Positions 59,007 through 64,000 of a stretch of 64,000 bases of DNA are shown here, in pieces. The notes under the pieces are model-generated. The model saw nothing but the letters and a program-made list of their open reading frames with translations, did not search any database and was not told where the DNA came from. A program made the position numbers and the translations under genes. Each line of letters begins with the position of its first letter. The stretch's first letter is position 1. The stretch spans positions 1 to 64,000 of the forward strand of contig JAMPFQ010000017.1 in NCBI GenBank assembly GCA_023664345.1, read 5' to 3'. Origin of the DNA: Lachnospiraceae bacterium. Lineage in GTDB: Bacteria; Bacillota; Clostridia; Lachnospirales; Lachnospiraceae.

Positions 59007-60689
59007 TCAATCCTTTTTGGGCAGTACGAACGAACTCTTCAATGAAACGATTCTGTTGAACACCAGTGCGCCAGGTCTGGCATCCTTGGCGTCCACGCAG
59101 AAGAAGCCCTGACGCACGAACTGGAAGCGGTCATATGCTTTCGCTTCCGCAAAAGCAGGCTCCAGCCGACAGTCTTTCAGGACGATCAGGGAATCCGGGT
59201 TCAGGTATAATTCTCCATCCTCGCTGTAGATAGCGCCCTTTTCATCCGCTACGGCTTCATCGATCAGATTCTCATATAAGCGCACCTCCGCGTTCACAGC
59301 CTCCCTGGCGGCAACCCAGTGGATGGTCCCCTTTACTTTTCTCCCGTCAGGACTGTTCCCGCCTTTGGACGCAGGATCGTAGGTACAGTGTATCTCCGTG
59401 ATATTGCCCTGTCCATCCTTGACGCAGCCGGTACAGGTCACGAAGTAAGCGTTCATGAGGCGTACTTCATTACCGGGGAACATACGAAAATACTTTTTAG
59501 GCGGTTCCTCCATGAAATCCTCCCGCTCTATATACAACTCCCTGCCAAAAGGCATCTGTCTGGTACCAAGATCCTCATTTTCAGGATTGTTCACAGCCGT
59601 TACCATCTCTGTCTGATCCTCAGGATAATTGTCGATGATCAGCTTCACGGGATCCAGCACCGCCATATAGCGGGGCGCCTTGGGCTTTAAGTCCTCCCGG
59701 ATGCAGTATTCAAGCGCAGCGGAATCCGCAACGGACTGTGCCTTGGACACACCGCACATCTCCACGAACATCCGGATGGACTCAGGGGTATATCCCCGCC
59801 GTCTCAGCGCGGCGATGGACACCAGCCTGGGATCATCCCAGCCGTCCACCTTGCCATCCAGAACCAGCTTCTTGATATACCGCTTGCCTGTGACAACATT
59901 TTTCAGGTACATCTTTGCCTGCTCGATCTGTTTCGGTGGATGGGGATATTCCAGTTCCCTGACCACCCAGTCGTAAAGAGGCCTGTGATCCTCGAATTCC
60001 AGCGTACAGATGGAATGGGTGATCCCCTCGATGGCATCCTCTATGGGATGGGCAAAATCATACATGGGATAGATGCACCACCGATCTTTGGTGTTGTGAT
60101 GCGCCATATGCGCCACGCGGTAAATGACGGGATCCCTCATATTGATGTTGGGTGACGCCATGTCGATGCGGGCCCGGAGCACTTTCTCGCCATCGGCATA
60201 TTTTCCGGCTTTCATATCTTCAAACAGCTGCAGATTCTCTTCCACGGAACGATCTCTGTCGGGATCTTCCCTGCCAGGTTCGGTGAAAGAGCCTCTGTAC
60301 TCCCTGATCTGCTCCGCGGTCAGGTCGGACACATAGGCCTTACCCTTTTTGATCAGCTTCACCGCTGCGTCATACATCTGCCCGAAATAATCGGAGGCGA
60401 AGAACAGCCGATCCTCCCAATCCGCTCCCAGCCACTGAACATCCTCTTTGATGGACTCCACAAACTCAGTGTCTTCCTTGGTGGGATTGGTGTCGTCGAA
60501 ACGCATGTTGAACTTGCCGCCGTACTTCTGTGCAAGCCCGTAATTGACCAGTATCGACTTGGCGTGCCCGATATGGAGATATCCGTTGGGTTCGGGCGGG
60601 AAACGGGTATTGACCGTGTCATATACACCCTCCGCCAAATCTTTCTCAATGATCGTCTCGATAAAATTCTTTGATCCTGCTTCACTCAT
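59007..60689 (-). CDS. glnS: Glutaminyl-tRNA synthetase
   Basis: A 560-residue class I synthetase. [20 protein letters not shown] carries [14 protein letters not shown] and VEGWDD-type ([20 protein letters not shown]) sections are GlnRS hallmarks. The usual KMSKS-like site (MSKRK in E. coli) is replaced here by VTGKRYIKK. It charges tRNA-Gln directly, instead of through transamidation alone. It starts 70 nt after the TIR gene. Confidence 0.95.
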   Translation of the reverse strand: MSEAGSKNFIETIIEKDLAEGVYDTVNTRFPPEPNGYLHIGHAKSILVNYGLAQKYGGKFNMRFDDTNPTKEDTEFVESIKEDVQWLGADWEDRLFFASDYFGQMYDAAVKLIKKGKAYVSDLTAEQIREYRGSFTEPGREDPDRDRSVEENLQLFEDMKAGKYADGEKVLRARIDMASPNINMRDPVIYRVAHMAHHNTKDRWCIYPMYDFAHPIEDAIEGITHSICTLEFEDHRPLYDWVVRELEYPHPPKQIEQAKMYLKNVVTGKRYIKKLVLDGKVDGWDDPRLVSIAALRRRGYTPESIRMFVEMCGVSKAQSVADSAALEYCIREDLKPKAPRYMAVLDPVKLIIDNYPEDQTEMVTAVNNPENEDLGTRQMPFGRELYIEREDFMEEPPKKYFRMFPGNEVRLMNAYFVTCTGCVKDGQGNITEIHCTYDPASKGGNSPDGRKVKGTIHWVAAREAVNAEVRLYENLIDEAVADEKGAIYSEDGELYLNPDSLIVLKDCRLEPAFAEAKAYDRFQFVRQGFFCVDAKDARPGALVFNRIVSLKSSFVLPKKD

Positions 60690-60759
60690 CTATAGTTTCC
60701 TGTCTTCTTTCCTTTCACTTTTCATTCTTACTGAATTGATCCAAATCGCACTGTTATAA

Positions 60760-63216
60760 TCATAGCACACTTTCCCGTGCCTTAGCAAGTAGTTCTTCCG
60801 GTGTATAAACAGAAATCGCATACTGCCCCTCGCCGCTCCTCTGGACGATCAGCCTGTCCTGTTCGGCATCCAGGGCCACCAGATTCTCGATCACGCCCAG
60901 CAGCTGAAAGTCCGGGCTCAGCATATAACCATAACTGATCCCGCAAACGTAATGGTTTCCCCGGCTATCCGTTCCCAGATCCCGCCGCAGGTTGGGCGAC
61001 TGTATTTCAAAACTCCCCTCAAGGGAGAAATCCGTCCCATCATAGATGCGGCAGACACCGTTACTGTAACTGGCGTACAACAGGCTGCCATCCTGACTGT
61101 AGAACAGTACCTCCGTCAGTTCCGGCTCCTGAAGCCCCATTTCCCTGGCAAACTCCACCGCCTCGCTCATCTGCATGTATTCTTCTTCCGGAAGTTCCAC
61201 CACATCTTCCTGAAGAACAAAATCCTGATTTTGGGAGTGATCATATATGGTCACACTATTATCCTGATAGGGAAGCACCAGGAAGCCTTCCGCGGATGGC
61301 AGGAATTCCCTTACATTAGTGGAATGGCTCTGGAACTGATCTTTGATCACAACGTCCGTCATATTGGATACCATGACCGTATGAAGTTCACCGCTTCTGG
61401 TATACACAAAAAACAGGTCGCTTCCCGTGCTCACGGCTCCACCCGCCACACTGCTTCCCAGGGGAAAGCGCATATACTCCTGCCCGTCCGCCATGCCTGT
61501 GAGCCTGGTTTCCTGGCTGGTGACTAGCAGCAGCTTATCCGCGCCCTGCGCGTAAGGACGCATGATATTGGAACCTCTGCAGTTCTCATAAGTACTGCTC
61601 CATATAATTTCATGTGCTATCAAATCCCATGCCGTAAGTCTTGCCCTGAAATAATCATAATCTTCCCCGGTATAATTGTCCAGCACATATGCGATATCGC
61701 CTACGATCTCCACATCCGCGACACGATATATTCCTGCAGGCGTCTCCCACCGTTCCCCCGTAGACAGTTCCCAAAATATAAGCTTTTCCTCATCCCGATC
61801 TTCCTCACCGCTCACAGGAGCCTGAAAGACCAGCAGCGGCTCTTCCTTGCCGAAAAACAGTTCTCCCAAAGAAGCATAGGGAGTATCTGCCTGATAAGAA
61901 CCGATCTCCTCCAGAGAATCTCCAAAAAAGACCCTGACCTGTCCCAAGCTCTTCACCGCCAGATAATCCCCCTCCGGATCCGATACCAGTTCCGTAGGCA
62001 AAACTTTCTCCAGAAACGGAAACACCTCCCCCGTGTCCATATCACAGATCATGACTCCGCCCGACCGATCCTCATAAGCGAACCTGTGCCCTGAGAGGAA
62101 GGTAAATGTGTCGTTCCCGCCTATGGCCCGGTCACAGTCCGTTCTGGCCAGCAGTTCCCGGCCTGTAACAAGATCCCAGAGCGTGAGCGTGCCGGATTCA
62201 TCGTAAGTCAGCAGTTTCTCTCCATTCGGCGACAGGGCCATATTATAAATAACGCCTGCTGTTTTTAGCTGCCTCTGCGCCTTGATATAATTTCCATTAT
62301 CATACACATGAAGGCTTTCCGTAAGGGCATACTGGGCTTCCGGCGTATATGGCAGCGCCATCCCCTCATATTCGGTCAATGCACTGGCAGCTGTTTCTAT
62401 TGCCTGTATCCTGTCCCCCTGTTCCAGGAGACGCAGAGCCTCCGCCGCCAGAGTCCGGGCCTGGTTCTCTAAGAGTGCATCGTTCTGAACCGCTATCTCC
62501 GCCGCCTGCTCCTCCAGTGTAACCGCCTGTGCTTCAAGCTGCTCTTTCTGACGCTGAATGCGCAGCGCCATGTAAGTGCTGAACGTCCCAAAACAGAGGC
62601 ACACCGCCGCAGCCGCCAGGGAAGCCGCCAATATGCGCTTCAGCCGCCGCTCCCTGTGCCTCTGGCGCAGATCGTCGTAATTCAGGGAAAACATGGGCGC
62701 CAGCAGCCGCAGTTTCTCCGTCCTCAGGGCTTTCAGCATCTCCCGTTTCGTCCTGCCCCGGATATCCGCCGCCAGCGGCTCCAGCTGTCTGCGCACCGTT
62801 TCGGCGGTTCCATCGGGATGTTGTATGGTCTCCTCCTCGTACAGCAGTTCCTCGGGGAAAGAATCCTCCGGCTCCCCCTCGATCAGCACCGCAAACACGT
62901 TTTTCCGCCCATGCATCCCGATAAAGGTTTCAATCTCTTTCCGACACCAGAGGGACTCTTTCAGTCTGGGCGAACAGATCACGACCAGATATTCGGACTG
63001 CCGCAAGGCTTCCGTGATGTTATCTTCCAGACTATTGGTCAGAGGCAGTTCATCCCTGTCCCGAAAGACACGACTGATCCTCGTCCTTCCCTCCGTCCTG
63101 CCGGAAAGCTTTCCCGGCAAACGAAAAGCCTCCATCTGCCGATGAAGGTTCTCCGCCGCGAATTTATCCAATTCCTTATGCCTGTAACTGATAAAGGCGT
63201 CATACCTGTATTTCAT
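60760..63216 (-). CDS. TIR domain, membrane span, coiled coil and WD40-like protein
   Basis: About 818 residues from the ATG at 63216 (AAGGAG 5 nt ahead). Residues 1-130 are a TIR domain: YDAFISYRH, RDELPLTNSLEDNI and SLWCRKE, with Glu94 as the likely NADase residue. Near 195-217 is one span (AASLAAAAVCLCFGTFSTYM), then coiled coil to about 275. From about 330 come WD40-type repeats (YNMALSPNGEKLLTYDESGT, LTLWDLVTGREL). It overlaps the previous DHH-type gene by 17 bp. Likely a membrane sensor whose TIR output depletes NAD or signals. Confidence 0.82.
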   Translation of the reverse strand: MKYRYDAFISYRHKELDKFAAENLHRQMEAFRLPGKLSGRTEGRTRISRVFRDRDELPLTNSLEDNITEALRQSEYLVVICSPRLKESLWCRKEIETFIGMHGRKNVFAVLIEGEPEDSFPEELLYEEETIQHPDGTAETVRRQLEPLAADIRGRTKREMLKALRTEKLRLLAPMFSLNYDDLRQRHRERRLKRILAASLAAAAVCLCFGTFSTYMALRIQRQKEQLEAQAVTLEEQAAEIAVQNDALLENQARTLAAEALRLLEQGDRIQAIETAASALTEYEGMALPYTPEAQYALTESLHVYDNGNYIKAQRQLKTAGVIYNMALSPNGEKLLTYDESGTLTLWDLVTGRELLARTDCDRAIGGNDTFTFLSGHRFAYEDRSGGVMICDMDTGEVFPFLEKVLPTELVSDPEGDYLAVKSLGQVRVFFGDSLEEIGSYQADTPYASLGELFFGKEEPLLVFQAPVSGEEDRDEEKLIFWELSTGERWETPAGIYRVADVEIVGDIAYVLDNYTGEDYDYFRARLTAWDLIAHEIIWSSTYENCRGSNIMRPYAQGADKLLLVTSQETRLTGMADGQEYMRFPLGSSVAGGAVSTGSDLFFVYTRSGELHTVMVSNMTDVVIKDQFQSHSTNVREFLPSAEGFLVLPYQDNSVTIYDHSQNQDFVLQEDVVELPEEEYMQMSEAVEFAREMGLQEPELTEVLFYSQDGSLLYASYSNGVCRIYDGTDFSLEGSFEIQSPNLRRDLGTDSRGNHYVCGISYGYMLSPDFQLLGVIENLVALDAEQDRLIVQRSGEGQYAISVYTPEELLAKARESVL

Positions 63217-64000
63217 CATAACTCCTTGCAAAAATATCCCGTTCCACCACATAAATGTCGTGGTGGTCGTCACTGCGGACCGCAAGATAATCCCCTGGCC
63301 TGCCCAGCATATACTTGTTCTTATCCCATGCCGTAAAAACTTTCACGCCCTTGTCCAGGGGTCTGGCATGGATATGTACCTCTCCGGTAGGGACACATGC
63401 TCTCGCCAGATCGGTCAGCGCCAGTGTCTCTCCGTTTTCCCGGTTCTTGATAGTGGGCGCGTACTCTGTGGCGCTCAGGGTCTCCCGCCTGTCGTAAGGC
63501 TGATCCAGCGCCTGATAGGATCCCATGAATTTCTCGCGGCGGCTGGGGTAGACCTCTCCTTTGATGCCGATCATGATATACAGATCCTCTTCCACCGTCA
63601 TATCCACATCGCCCTCCAGGGTACGGATGGTGATCAGGGTTCCCACAGGCAGGATCTCATCCGCTTTCACATAGCCTACGGGGATCTTCCGTTTCAGATA
63701 AGGCTTCATGGTATCAAGATCCGCTTCGTAATCTTCGGCGTATATGAGTTCGAAGCTGTCAAAATACTGCGTCATGCGGTTGTTAAAATAGCCCTCCGCA
63801 TGCATGGTGGGAAACTTTTCCTCGTAACGGCGCAGGCTGATGAAACCGCCCGCCTTTTCATAATGGCCGCCGCCGGATCCGATCCCCTCCGCCAGGTAGG
63901 CCGCCAGTTCACTGGCGTTGACCTCCCGGATACAGCTTCGCACCGAGAATTTATAGCCGTCGTTCACCTCATTGAACACCACGCAGGTCTTGATCGCGTC
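63200..64000 (-). CDS. DHH-family phosphoesterase-like protein, C-terminal part
   Basis: The reading frame is open at the window's right edge, so the N terminus is missing; 267 residues are visible. VNASELAAYLAEGIGSGGGHYEKAGGF is the DHHA1-type nucleic-acid-binding domain of RecJ-like and NrnA-like phosphoesterases (glycine-rich GGGH). After it come unusual C-terminal parts with beta-rich segments (IRTLEGDVDMTVEEDLYIMI). It overlaps the TIR gene start, so the two are probably co-translated. Confidence 0.7.
   Translation of the reverse strand, partial: DAIKTCVVFNEVNDGYKFSVRSCIREVNASELAAYLAEGIGSGGGHYEKAGGFISLRRYEEKFPTMHAEGYFNNRMTQYFDSFELIYAEDYEADLDTMKPYLKRKIPVGYVKADEILPVGTLITIRTLEGDVDMTVEEDLYIMIGIKGEVYPSRREKFMGSYQALDQPYDRRETLSATEYAPTIKNRENGETLALTDLARACVPTGEVHIHARPLDKGVKVFTAWDKNKYMLGRPGDYLAVRSDDHHDIYVVERDIFARSYDEIQV

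Overview
The window looks like a chromosome piece from a gut-type Clostridia, most likely Lachnospiraceae. The evidence is a T-box-controlled tyrS, a prfB with a programmed +1 frameshift, a glutaminyl-tRNA synthetase, a Tad-type pilus locus and many low-GC-Gram-positive families. No tRNA, rRNA or CRISPR array was found.

Positions 1 to about 33,450 are the right-hand part of a large prophage with an HK97-like siphovirus plan. Its left end lies outside the window. Genes from 28,183 down to 1 run on the minus strand in this order: early and replication genes (RNase H-like protein, PcfK-like/PcfJ pair, HNH protein, replisome organizer with an internal repeat cluster, ASCH-like, YopX and DUF551 proteins, a C5-methyltransferase-like protein), a small auto-regulated operon, a sigma-like late regulator, HNH, small and large terminase, portal, ClpP-like protease, capsid, connectors, tail tube, a frameshifted tail chaperone pair, tape measure, Dit, tail-tip and fibre proteins. 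The lysogeny region (28.4-33.4 kb) has a plus-strand cassette with duplicated promoters that carries an Abi-alpha-like gene, a Cro-like gene facing a LexA/CI-like repressor across three 19-bp operators, a RelE-type toxin-antitoxin pair, and a large serine recombinase.

The recombinase gene abuts the phage-host junction, which cuts a cpaF/tadA secretion ATPase just before its Walker B region. The prophage therefore interrupts a Tad pilus operon (tadZ then cpaF). This is the main structural result of the window.

The host part (33.45-64 kb) holds tadZ, an XRE regulator beside a palindromic repeat, tex, three small envelope or metalloprotease-type genes, prfB and secA with a repeat element between them, a lipoprotein, a phosphodiesterase, T-box/tyrS, an AAA-ATPase/nuclease gene, a dipeptidase, an SGNH hydrolase plus MBOAT acyltransferase pair, a TetR regulator, a MocR-type regulator, DUF2225, glnS, a TIR-transmembrane-WD40 protein, and the 3' part of a DHH-type gene that overlaps the TIR gene.

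All functional calls rest on reading motifs by eye. No database search was run.
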